DNA of 64,000 nucleotides, taken from Alitta virens (taxonomy: Eukaryota > Annelida > Polychaeta > Phyllodocida > Nereididae). The notes below the pieces were generated by a model, which saw only the letters and a list, made by a program, of their open reading frames with translations, did no database searches and was not told the DNA's origin. The translations under genes were made by a program, and so were the position numbers. The first letter of the stretch is position 1; every line of letters begins with the position of its first letter. This document shows, piece by piece, positions 1 to 11,309 of the stretch. The DNA lies in NCBI GenBank assembly GCA_932294295.1, contig OW028581.1, forward strand, positions 39,213,995 to 39,277,994, read 5' to 3'.

Positions 1-1070
1 ATTCCCAGATCTATTAACAGCATGTCATGGGCAAGGGCAACTCTTATTAGTGAAGGCCATTAACTCTTTTTGCTATCATTAAACGTGACGTAACATGCAA
101 ATTACCACGTCGACGTCGTAATGGTCTGTCACGTGCTGGCGTCGTGCCTTAAACGGCTTAAGGCTCAAAAAGGCTTTTGTTTGAAGATCACTTGAAATTG
201 TCACAGTCTTCCCTTAAGCTGGCATTAAGTGCTTGGTTTTGCTAAGTGCTTTTATTTTGACACTTAATTGACCTGACAATGACTGGATCAGAAAAGAAAG
301 GCATTTTGTCAAAATGATAAAGAGTGGCAAAAAAAGCTTTAAAAGGTTAAAAGGTGGAATTAGGTTAAATGGCCATAAATAAACTCAAATTTGGAAAACT
401 GAGTTTCTCAAAAAATACATGGGAGGTTTCCTGAAAAGTGCAAACTATGTAGAACTAACTTACTTCTGAGCATATTGTCATAAATTACTTTTAATCTGCA
501 ATAAAGATAAAATCATCACTCCAGGATGTTTTTCAGCCAACAGGGGATGCGGTTAGTGTGAACAATCGGCCATACCACCACAGTGAGGGATTATTTGCTT
601 GTTTGTTGAATTGTTTCATTGTTTTCCTGGTTGCTTAGTAATGTTTGATGACAATCAGGTACGGAAACAAAGAGATTGAACAATAGCACACTTGAGAATT
701 GCTCTCAAGTTGTTCTTCAGGCAAACCCAAGGTGGTTGAAAAATTATTTATGATTATTTAGATTGGTCCAAAATCTAATACACCATTAATAATATCAATT
801 TTATTTAATAAAAAGGGGTTTAAATTGAATGATGGCCTTATATGAGAATTTTGTTTAGGTCAAATGTTCAATGTCTCAATGCCACTGGGTCTGAACCTAA
901 GTCAGCTTATATGACCAGCTGTCAGAGGCAGACGTTATGATGAGATGATAAACCTTATAGGTATACACTATGGTACAATTTATTGAAGGTGGCCTTATTA
1001 GTCCGATATTCCTGAGGCGAGGTACCTATGTTGACAAAAGATACAAACTGGTTTCTCACATCCCCATACA
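1..1070. other. Stretch without a recognised gene
   Basis: AT-rich sequence with no long reading frame and no recognisable protein family. Around 895-955 it has a reverse-oriented copy of a short motif (cagctg...gatgagatgataa) that recurs elsewhere in the window, so part of it is old interspersed repeat. Confidence 0.5.
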
Positions 1071-1073
1071 GGT

Positions 1074-1273
1074 AGGGGCAGAGGCTAGCTCAGTGGTAGC
1101 GTGCTGGGCTGCCTACTACTGGGTCCCAGGTTCGATTGCCAGTCTAGTCTTAATTGGATGGCTGTTTCATCCATCATCTCATTGCCATGGTCCCTGCCTG
1201 TCCTAATCAGCCCATCAGGTGCACAAACACGGGACATAAAAGCCCTAATCCACCCACACCCACCAATCCCCAC
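1074..1273 (+). repeat. tRNA-derived SINE, family A, copy 1
   Basis: The 5-prime part resembles a tRNA: an A-box-like stretch (ctagctcagtggtagcg) followed about 35 bp later by a B-box-like stretch (ggttcgattgcc). A conserved body follows (ggatggctgtttcatc, then gtccctgcctgtcctaat, then cccatcaggtgca), and the copy ends in a ccaccca-rich tail rather than poly(A). The same order occurs at 7048, 11133, 15827, 19190 and 24413, which defines a family. It is not a functional tRNA because the acceptor stem does not pair and the anticodon loop varies between copies. Confidence 0.85.
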
Positions 1274-1870
1274 ACAATGTGTTGTGAGCCTTGGAACTTA
1301 TTAAAAGGCAAAGAATTCTCTTTCTTTCCTTATTAGCCTGCAGTGTTTTTTTTTGCAGCCCACATCCAGGACTGCATGTTGAGACACAAAACAGACATTT
1401 TCAAATTGAGCAAGATGAATGGAATTCTCCCACGAATCTTGCTAAGGTCACTGATGGCCAAATGGGAGCCCAAAGGGTGGTCAGCAAAAAGATGAATAAA
1501 ACCTCTTGTATTTGCCCACAAAATAATCTTGATTAACATCACAACGGAACATTGTATTTGGAATAAATGCTTACATAGGACGCTGACATGTCACTTCAAA
1601 TTAATGAATGGATAAATGAATGAATTAATTGATGAATGAATTAATTAATCAAATCATATTCAATTACATATTAACCTTAAAGGTCATTCACGTGTGCAAA
1701 TCATGACAGTTATGACATATAGACAGACATAACTGGAGTGTGCATTGTGCAGAGCCCTGTGTTGGCCACTAGGGTTAGAGGTCTTCACCCACAGTGTTAC
1801 CACCCTTGCCACCAGGAGGCCCTGGAATTTCACTCGCATATCACTTCAAAACATTCCTGATGAATATCTA
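1274..1870. other. Stretch without a recognised gene
   Basis: No supported coding region. There is a short run of gaatgaat/aattaatt repeats near 1600-1660. Confidence 0.4.
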
Positions 1871-2021
1871 CATGGCCAAACGTGCCACGTGCGTTTTCCA
1901 TGCGTTTGGATAAACGCATGGAATGAGCATGGTTTTCACCTCATTATAATTAGGCAAAAACCATGCGTTTTCCATGCGCTTATCCTTCTCATGGAAAACG
2001 CACGTGGCACATTTGGCCATG
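1871..2021. mobile_element. Fold-back MITE family 1, copy 1
   Basis: A nearly perfect palindrome flanked by TA on both sides. The ends read catggccaaa... and ...tttggccatg. Inside are repeated, inversely placed copies of gcgttttccatgcg, and the centre is a second palindrome around cattataattagg. Three more copies are at 22848, 23501 and 39082. The TA flanks suggest mobilisation by a Tc1/mariner-type transposase, which is inference. No coding capacity. Confidence 0.85.
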
Positions 2022-3617
2022 TAGTAATGAAGGAAATCGCCATTGGATTTGCGATTATACAGAATATACGTACATTGTAATGTATATATATATTATATAA
2101 TTTTCGTGCCACATTGTATAAAGTGTATGTTGTAATTTCAACACTGTCATGTTTGCACTATTCATGCATCACATATTCAATTTGATTGTTTGCCACTTTG
2201 CTGTTAGTGGATAATGCAGCAACAACATCACATTTTCATTAATGTCAGTAATTAACCCGAATGATTCAATTGTCACCTCCAATTACTGAGCATGTGACCT
2301 TTACTAATTCGAGTAACTTCATGACTTGGCAAAATTGCTCTTTGAATAATTAAGCAACCTGTTCCACCCTGTGCCTACTTGTATTTACACTGTTTTTAAT
2401 TAAATGTGTCATATAAAACCATTCTAGTTAACTCAAGGTACTACCCACACTAGAAAATTAAGTAATTATAAAACTACAAGTCTCCATACTATTGTTATGT
2501 AGCAACTCAAAAACCAACACGCCAACCAACTGAGCTGAAAAGGAATTTCGCGCTAGCTGGGTGATCATTAAAATATGACATCCCTTTTGTGTGTCTGAAG
2601 ATTCACCCAATGAATTCGCCTCTTTTTTGTATAACCTGTTTTGGCTATCACAGCCAAATGCAGAAACTGGTGAATCTTCGCAGTGGGGCTGGGTGGATTC
2701 GAACCCGGGACCCTCGGATTTGTCCACCGTTTTGTGTACCCACCTAACCGGGTGGCTAGTAGGCGAGGTGGATTGCGGCAGGGATCTCTACTATATGAAA
2801 CTATATCCTGAGTATTAATTGAAGTTACCCAAATGTGTATATGCTCTTGGTCCAAAGACTGAAGCAGCTCCCACACTTTTAGTGGAAAATACATCATATT
2901 GAAATATATAATAGCTTTGCACAGGCATATCAAAATTGGTTTTACCAGCTATTGTCCCAATGTTGAATTCACTAGGCTTCAGAGACTTCACAAATATCTT
3001 GAGGATGAATATTTCTGTCTTGTATTGCACAATGAGATGGTAACTTTTCTAAGGGTCACCAGGAAAGCTAACACTTCATTCCATATTTCATTAAACATCT
3101 CATAAGATATCTCAATCTGTATGGATTCTTTGCTGAGTAAGCCATGCAGAATCGCAGGGAAAGACCATCACTGATAGACAAGTATCTATATCACAGAAGA
3201 CAAATTAAACAGAGCAGCTGTGTAAATAGCAATGTCTATTGGACCAGTGTGGACCCTTTAGGAACCCCGTGCAAAGAAGGGTCCCATTGCAAGTGCACCC
3301 CATGCACTGAAGTGTGAGGGTAACTGGGGGTAACTGCAAATCTGGGCACATCCTTGGTATACTCAATTAGATGTAGGGATTCCATCATATCAGATTTACT
3401 GTCCACTGTTTCAGCTATCTGTATTCTAGTCTGTAGTGCATTTGGTAAAGTACGGTAGTAAGTTTGGTCACAAATCTATTAGGGGGCAAACTGTGAACAG
3501 CAATTTGACATCCTCTACAGTCTCATGAAGAAAGATAGATATGGAAAGTGCAGCCTTCTAAGTCAAGTTCTTGCCACTCTCAAGGGTTGATTGATGAGGT
3601 GAGCGAGAGAGGAGGAG
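2022..3617. other. Stretch without a recognised gene; tRNA-like fragment inside
   Basis: No supported gene. At about 2690-2775 the minus strand has a B-box-like sequence (ggttcgaatcc) in a tRNA-like context, probably a degraded SINE head. Small AT runs occur near 2080. Confidence 0.4.
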
Positions 3618-3826
3618 TCCACCCATGTTACACAATTATGCCATGGGTGGGATCTTTCACTTGCTTAGCATAGACACTGAGGACAAGGGACCATCAATTT
3701 AACGTCTCATCCGAACGACATCCAGCTGGGATGATCCCCAAGAAAGGTGCTCGGACCTGGGATTAAACCCGGGTCCTTCGGAGGAGCAGGCGAGTGTCTT
3801 ACCACTAGACCACCCAGCAGAACACA
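3618..3826 (-). repeat. tRNA-derived SINE, family B, copy 1
   Basis: On the minus strand the element begins with a tRNA-like head that contains ggtctagtggtaagacact and a B-box in the region gacccgggtttaatccc. A conserved body follows, whose plus-strand reading includes catgggtgggatctttcac and gcatagacactgag. Copies at 6186 and 40258 share the same arrangement. The body differs from that of SINE family A. Confidence 0.75.
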
Positions 3827-6185
3827 CCGTTTGTTAAGAACCTATTCAAGGATATGGTAGTAAATATACAGTGTGTGAAGACAAGTAACTTCTTTCTTTA
3901 CTTGAGGCGTTCTTAATTTTGTAGGTTAGAGGTAAATAAGTTGTTAATAAGAAGTTCAATGTTCAGCTGTCCTGATTGCTTAAATTTGAGACCAGCTTAG
4001 ATGGTGAGGATCGTATTTTGGGGTGCTTAATAGCAAAGTTGGTCTTTTAAATGGCAGCTTTTGAATGCTCATCACATACGACACGAGAACCAAGATTAGC
4101 AACACAATGGCCGACTTTATCAGGTCACAGCTGCTTTTTTAAAGCAGTGGGTCATTGACTGGCACCTTAGCCATGCCTCAGCTAGTGTCTTCTGGTAGGA
4201 TGTGCATGTTCAGAACAGCCAAACCCTAGCATCTACTTATTCTATGATAAAATAGCAAGTCAGTGCAATAGGTGCAAAGAGCATGGTATGATATACCAAA
4301 CAAATTAATAAATTTCCATCTTTCTACACTTAACATAATGAGGATGAATTAAAAAATATATACTAATGCACCTTGAAATAATTCACCGTACTTTTACCTC
4401 CTAACCGTATTAATGGTATTTGAGACACAAGAGGAAATGTGCCACTCTAGCTGTGGGGTAAGTACATCTTGAAACAACAGCAATAATAGAACAATCAGCA
4501 ATCGCAATTATCGTTCATCTGTCTGAAGTGTATGTATGAGGTGTGAGAGTGGCATCAGGTGGCAAGCCGGAAGTAGCTGAATGGCACACTTCCTGTGCTT
4601 CATACGCACTCTGGTGAAAGAAACGAAAAGATCTCTGTCAAGATACTTCGTAGAGACGGTTGCTAGTTTCTCTGTGTTGCTATTATCAAACATATATCAG
4701 ACTGATATTGGCAAATTGTCTTGAAACCTCCAAAAAAACGCCTCCTCCAGCAAAAATCTTCTTTTGAAGAGAAAGAAAAGCCAATATTTCTACATTAACC
4801 AAATGGAATAAAAGACAGTGTCTAGTACCTATGAGAAAAAAAAATAATTTTCTATGATATTCAATGGGTAAGAATAGTTAGATTGCGAGTTAATAGGGCC
4901 CACATGAAAGTGGAAATACTTATAGTCCCACATTATATGACGTTATATGGCGTCTGCTTGGGTAATGAATAAGCAAAAGAGACTCTGATGAGTTTTACAC
5001 AAACCAGCTATGGTCTATTCTATTTTACATCAGAGTGTATTATTTAAAAAAAAATATCTGTCTGCCCCATGCAACTTCCTCTGTGACCTTCAATCGCCCT
5101 TCAGAGCAGCATCAGGTGTTTACAATTTGACAATTTCCACACAATTCAATAATCCAATCGTCTAATTAACACAAAAGGCAGTGTGTTGCCCATCGTCTGT
5201 TCGTCTGCCATCGTGTTTCTCTGTGTCTTTCTGTGGTCTGTCATGTTGTCCGATTATATTTTCCAATTTTCTTCGCTGAGAGGACCATTCTGGCAGTGTA
5301 ACAGACATTTTGAGCACATGTGAAAGTTCTTTTCCCATCAAATTCGTTCCATTTAATTGCCATGGTTCTATTTGAATTATTGGACGTCGGAGACAATTTA
5401 TTACCGAAAATAAAGATCATCTAGTAATTCATTGCAGATGGGTAATCTTAGGTGGCTTCAAATATGTGAATTGCAGTGTTCTGCTTTCCCATAATCAGCT
5501 TCAAGACTCCTACAATTAATTGATTAGTGTTTTCTGCCATGTAGTCTACACGATTTCTCCTTAATTGGCTCCAAAATGATAAATCTAAAAGGTGATCAAT
5601 GGAGTAGGTCATGGAAGCAATTGTCTGGATGGTTGATAGGGAATATTGTTATGGAAATATGCATCTTCATTAATCTTTTAACATTAAAAAAGTAATAATA
5701 TTACAGTTCAGATAAACTTTTATTTTCAGATAAGTATTTAATGTTATTGGTTTAGTTTTATGAAGCAAATGTCTTCTAAGAGACAAAAATGCTACAATGT
5801 TTAATGTGTGCTCCAAGCATATCATGTCATCATTCCGTCTGCCCCTGGAGGCTATTCATATTTAGAATTATCAAGACAAATCTTTTGATGTATAATTATG
5901 CCAGTTTTTCAACAAAAGAATAAGATAATTCTCAGAAAAAGTAAACTGATGAATCCAACACAAACGTATTTTGCAATCATAATTTCTTCGAAAGAAATTT
6001 ATAATGAACAATCCCTTCTGTTATTCGCTGGCATCTTTTCATTAAGTAATGAGAGGGAAAATGTTCATCCAGTGATCAAAATGACTTTTCATCATGCAAG
6101 AAAGTCATAGTAGCCATTGAATTCAATGTATGGAATAAATTACATAAGACAGAAATGAATTTGATGATGGCATGATAAGTTGCTT
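3827..6185. other. Long stretch without a recognised gene
   Basis: AT-rich, with only short open frames that show no family features. Nothing repeated or structured stood out by eye. Confidence 0.4.
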
Positions 6186-6421
6186 GCAGTCCACACCATG
6201 TTACACATAAACCTCATGGGTAGGGTATTTTACTTGCCTCAGCATAGCCAACGAGTACAAGGGACCACCAATTTGATATCTCATGCCATCGATATTAAGC
6301 TTGGATGTAGCTCTTAGAAGAGTGCCCGGGTCGGGGCCCGAGCCCTGGTCCGAGGACCTTCAGCGGAGCTGGCCAATAGGGAATTGGTGGATGCCTTAAC
6401 CATTAGGCCATCCAGCTGCTT
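6186..6421 (-). repeat. tRNA-derived SINE, family B, copy 2
   Basis: Aligns by eye with the copies at 3618 and 40258. The plus strand has catgggtagggtattttact, then gcatagccaacgagtac, then the tRNA-like head region gtgcccgggtcggggcccg and attaggccatccagc. The head carries a small extra insertion compared with the other two copies. Confidence 0.7.
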
Positions 6422-7047
6422 AAAGTAGAATCCGTCGTACAATATTTCCCCACGGGTGGGGACTTGTACTTATCCAAACATGAACACCAAGTCGTAGGCA
6501 CTGCTGTTGCTCATAAAGATTTAAAAATCAGTTGAAAAATGTAATTTGGTGCAGTATTATTTATCTAGGCATTGAAGGTTCATGAAACTTTGGGTTGTAG
6601 GACCTACCTACTATGTGGTTATACTCATATCTTATACAGCTCTACACCTATTCTAGCCATGGGCATGTAATAACCCAAGGAAACATCTGGATGAGAGCCA
6701 TCAAGTCACTAATGAAGCAGAATGGGCTATTGTCAAGTACTATTAATTATCACTAATCACCCAGTTATCTTATGATTATGAATGGGTAATGGGCATGCTT
6801 ATATAAATTCCTTACAGGTAATTCGCTAGTCAAAACAATTGATTATAGCAATATGCATCTAGAATGATGATCAGTCAGTTTATAATGATGGGACATTGCT
6901 AGGTCTGTTTGCTAGCACTTGTGCACAACACGTCCCAAAAATATTAAATACTGTCCGGCTGTATACTGCAAATGTATATCTTATCTTATAGTATCTTATC
7001 TTTCAAAAAAAAGTTATTCCAACTAATTTATTCCACTGTATTTACAG

Positions 7048-7228
7048 GGGCGACAGTCTAGCTAAGAGGTAATGTGCTAGGCTGGGATCTGAGTTTGATT
7101 CCCGCTTGAGCCTAAGTTGGATGGCTGTTTCATCCTTCATCTCATTGCCATAGTTCGTGCCTGTCCCAATTAGCCCATTAGGGGCAAAATACAAGACGTA
7201 AAGCCCTAATCCACCCACCCACCGCCCA
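7048..7228 (+). repeat. tRNA-derived SINE, family A, copy 2
   Basis: Diverged head (tctagctaagaggtaatgtg, then gtttgattcccgc) followed by the well-kept family body (ggatggctgtttcatcc, gtgcctgtcccaattagc) and the ccaccca tail. Confidence 0.8.
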
Positions 7229-7259
7229 CTCTATTTATACAACAATATATTGTATATCC

Positions 7260-7352
7260 CAGATAGCGTTCCAAATCGTATCGACTTCAGCGTGATGTCG
7301 GAGAAGTCAAACGATGTAGAAACGACGCTGGCCCGATTTGGAATGCTATCTG
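7260..7352. mobile_element. Short inverted-repeat element (MITE family 2), copy 1
   Basis: A 19-bp inverted pair, cagatagcgttccaaatcg at 7260-7278 and cgatttggaatgctatctg at 7334-7352, encloses about 55 bp. A related element at about 36039-36155 has the same outer arms. No coding capacity. Confidence 0.65.
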
Positions 7353-10088
7353 AGATAGACACAACATATCTTGTCAGAAACAAAGGAACAGAATTGTTTT
7401 CAAGGCGGACCTTATATGCCTGTATCGAGTAGCATCAAACTGAAGTCATTACTGTCCTAGATATCGTTTTGATGGTTTAACCTCACTTCACACAAAGATG
7501 CATATTTTTGATATGCAAAACATAAAGTGAGGACCATCAGCAAAACACTAATTTGATTTAGTAAAGAATCTTTTGATTTGTATTATAGGGACTAGATTTG
7601 GATAGCTCACTAAGTTAAGCAACAGGCAGAATGGGTTACCAATAGTGGTCTAGCTAAGAATAGAGCTCTCCTAATTGACCAGCCATTTTCACAGAGCTGT
7701 ACTGTATTTGAGTATATTACTTTGCAGTAGCGCAATAATTCGAAGTTTGAAACTTTGGCTAAAACAATCCAGTAGCTGTTGCAAAACATCACGCACATTG
7801 GGGGCTAGCCTTGTTAAATATATTACAGGGGAACATTAATCACATTCTCATCATTGCTGCAGTTATGCTGATAAGGGTTCTGGTCCCCCATTAATAACCA
7901 ATTGTAGTTTGTGGAACATTGTGGTTTTTTTGTAACAATACAGTTGTGGCAATATGCAAAGTTTATTGTAACGTGTAATCTGAAAATGTCACAGTATAAC
8001 TGTCAGATGTAGCTAATATTGTATGCCATAACTGTTATTACACCTGCTGGTGTAATATTAGTGCAAATATCATATTGCAAATGTTAATTTAAGATGGGAA
8101 AGTTATGAGATCCAGCATTCTGCTACACAATCAGATATTTTGTCAGTGTTTCCTTTGATTATTATCACAAAGTGTGGCCCTCCAGATAGCCCAAATTAGC
8201 TACCTCCCAGCATATCAGATAGAGAGAGTGTTTAAGTGTCACAACACCTTTTAAGGCAAGAAAGGGCGAAGCAGATAGATGATTCATCTCATGACAGCAG
8301 ACTGTCCCAGTTAAAACAAATCACTCTGACAGGCACCGCGCCTTTTGCAAATACTAGGCTGATCAAGAGACTTAAAATACTGCTCAAGTGGGCTTCTGAG
8401 ACTTATGAAATTATATGAGGTATTTTGTGAATAGGTAACCTAAAATAGCACAATTTTCCTAAAGGGTACATCATGTACTATATAAATAATTTTTTACCAC
8501 TAAATATCGCCAGTATACATGTGTCAAAGTTTAAGCATGAAACTGCTGTAATCGTTTTTTGCCATACAGCCCAGTCGATTTAAACTACCATCCTAAATGT
8601 AATAAACCCTTTCTAGAAATTAAAGACATGTTTCTCAAGCTGCATGAGCTTTAGTTTGAGCTATGATACTCTACCCTATAAATACAATGACATATTCCCC
8701 CAGCATTTTTTTTTTTTTTCAAGTATAGAGAAACCTGTCCAGTCGGAAAAGCCTACCTGACCTTCCTGCGCATATCAATCTTTTTAGGACAATTTTACAG
8801 AAAATTCTGGGCAGTTTGTCATGTGTATAGGTCATTTCAAAGTGACCATGCTGGGACAGAAATCAATTGCAATATTTCAAAGGGCTTCTTCAGGCTGTGG
8901 TGTAATAGCCATAGTGGAAAGTAGCCATTAAAGCCATTTTTAGTTTTCTGGCCTTAATGGTAAGGTTCATTAAAAAGCGAATAATCACAGCACACTATTG
9001 CACAATGCTAAGAACACTATTGCACAATGAGAAGAATACTATTATACTATCCTAAAAGTTAAAAAAAAAAAACATCTGACAAGTGAAGTGTTCCTAATGC
9101 GATGTAGCACTGTACATCAGTTGATTTGCATATCTATTTAGGCCTACATTCAAATGAAGCGACCAAAGATTTCTGACAAGATGTCTCTCTTAATTGACCT
9201 TCAAAGAATAATTGTCTGACGAAAGTTTGTCCTTCAAGGACACCCACATTAATGGAATGCATGTTGAACACCACAAACTCAGAGCTTGCTCAGAAGCTGC
9301 CAAACCCAGCAATCACGCAACTATTTAAAAGTTACCAGCAGGTTTGGACTACTTTTTGGATTTCCAAATCAAGTTCTCATCTCGCAATCTCGTCAAATCT
9401 GTCGAAATCTCGTGAAATCTCGCAAAGTATGTTATCAAAAGTGGCACGATTTTTTGTTGTAATCTCGTTTGATTCGAGACTAGGAACATGTGTGGGAAAA
9501 ATAACATGTTTTGAAAGTTTTATGAGTTTGTTTATTAGTGTTTCCTAAATTCCCCACACTTATCAGTTTGTGTAGGCTCATTGACATGTTGGGCTGTCAC
9601 TGGAGATTTTAGTCTAGCGCAATAATGGCGCAATAATTGGCCACATTGCGGGAAGGGTAAACAAAATGGGGTATAGGTGATCAATCTCTTTCAAGTTATA
9701 ACGAGTCAGGCAGCAACAAAACACAAGACAGAGGCCAAATGAATTATAAAATCACTTCTACTCTCTCAGCACTTTTGATAACTTATATAACTACTATAAT
9801 GACTCAACATATTATGATTTATGATTATAACATGGCAATTACATTATCACTTAAACTTCTAGGTCTGCCATTGTAAACCACGTGGGAAACTGAGTCCCAG
9901 CCCTGATAATTGTTATTCCATTATAGCCCAATGTTTATAAATACCAATAGTAAGTTCTGTCACAATCCATTATCAATTTGTTCAGCATTACAGCGAATGA
10001 CATTGAATGCACTGTTGTATTATGCAACCAATACCACAATTGCATAATGAAACTGGAAGGCCAATAAATGTACCAGTACAAATTAAGA
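7353..10088. other. Long stretch without a recognised gene
   Basis: No reading frame with family features. There are small A/T runs (8708, 9060) and a short repeated atctcg motif near 9385-9425. Confidence 0.4.
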
Positions 10089-10270
10089 CCTCCTCTCCTC
10101 TCCTCTCCTCTCCTCTCCTCTCCTCTCCTCTCCTCTCCTCTCCTCTCCTCTCCTCTCCTCTCCTCTCCTCTCCTCTCCTCTCCTCTCCTCTCCTCTCCTC
10201 TCCTCTCCTCTCCTCTCCTCTCCTCTCCTCTCCTCTCCTCTCATCTCATCTCATCTCATCTCCTCTCCTC
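10089..10270. repeat. (TCCTC)n pentanucleotide microsatellite
   Basis: About 150 bp of near-perfect tcctc repeats, then a short stretch of tcatc variants and a return to tcctc. Because the unit is 5 bp, open frames run through it by chance on the plus strand. No gene is implied. Confidence 0.95.
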
Positions 10271-10862
10271 CATATGACCATGATTCAGCAACAACATGCC
10301 TTTTGAACCATCTCTTTCGCCATGTTGAATTAAGATGTAGCGATTTTCAAACTTTCTAAATTTAAAATACTGTCAAAAAGTTGTAAAATAGAAAGAGACT
10401 TACTTTTATATGGCCTAATAACAGAAGTCCCCTGGTAATGTAAATGAAGCAACAAGGAAATAAATGTTGTGAGTTGTTTCAGCAGATAAAAGCTGGCGTT
10501 AAATGCTCAAGAAACTTCCAAACACAATGCCTAGGAATCCTCCTTTTTTGAGATTGTCTTTAACCTCGTGCTTTTAAGGACAGGCATCCAGCCCCCTGGT
10601 GGACGCATCATGAACTACGACAGCTACGCTGGTTATCTCATGTGCAAGGGAAGGGGTGGGGGGCACTCTCTTTTATTTATTTAGACTTAATACCCACAGA
10701 ATGATAAGTCACTTAATACTCAATCGTCACTTTAATAACCATTAATATCCCTGTTGTCATAGTTACACCAATATAGGCTACACAGCAGTAGAATTATCAT
10801 CCCATACATTGCCATGAAACAGAGTTTTATGTTTGAAAAATCGGTCAATATTGCCAAAAATT

Positions 10863-10944
10863 GATGCTGCCTTGACGATGAAAAATGATATTCACTAGGA
10901 ATAGGCCTATACTGTCCCAATGGTTAAACTATCATTCCTGAAGC
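10863..10944. repeat. 82-bp dispersed duplication, copy 1
   Basis: Starts gatgctgccttga and ends ttcctgaagc. It matches 12225-12306 in the same orientation with only a few substitutions. Identity stops abruptly at both edges. Confidence 0.8.
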
Positions 10945-11132
10945 AATACGCTCACATATGGGATTGTTTCTGACTGATTCAAAAGTTCAGATTCTGTCCA
11001 ATCTTGCATTAGGCCTTTAAGGAATATTCAATTTTAAAATCTGTCTGACTTCCTGTCATACTTTAATATTGTTGAAAGCGACATAACAAACTGCAATACA
11101 TTGCAGGGTATATCTCAAGTTGTGTGTGTGTG

Positions 11133-11308
11133 TGAGTAGGGCTTTACGTCCTGTATTTCTGCACCTGATGGGCTAATTAGGACAGGCAGGGACTATGGCA
11201 ATGAGAGGAAGGATGAAACAGCCATCCAACTTAGGCTCGACCGGAATCGAATCCAGGACCCAGCAGTTGGAAGCCCAGAATGCTACCTCTGAGCTAGGCC
11301 CCCGCCTC
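11133..11308 (-). repeat. tRNA-derived SINE, family A, copy 3
   Basis: Reverse-oriented copy. The plus strand reads ggctttacgtcctgtatttc, then gggctaattaggacaggcag, then the tRNA-like head with a reversed B-box (cggaatcgaatcc) and tagctc in reverse. Confidence 0.85.
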
Positions 11309-11309
11309 C

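Noticed and set aside
1080..1150. A tRNA gene
   Set aside because: A- and B-box-like words are present but the stems do not pair and a SINE body follows; the same holds for the other five family A copies.
10007..10306. Plus-strand frames rich in Leu and Ser
   Set aside because: Translation of the (TCCTC)n microsatellite only.
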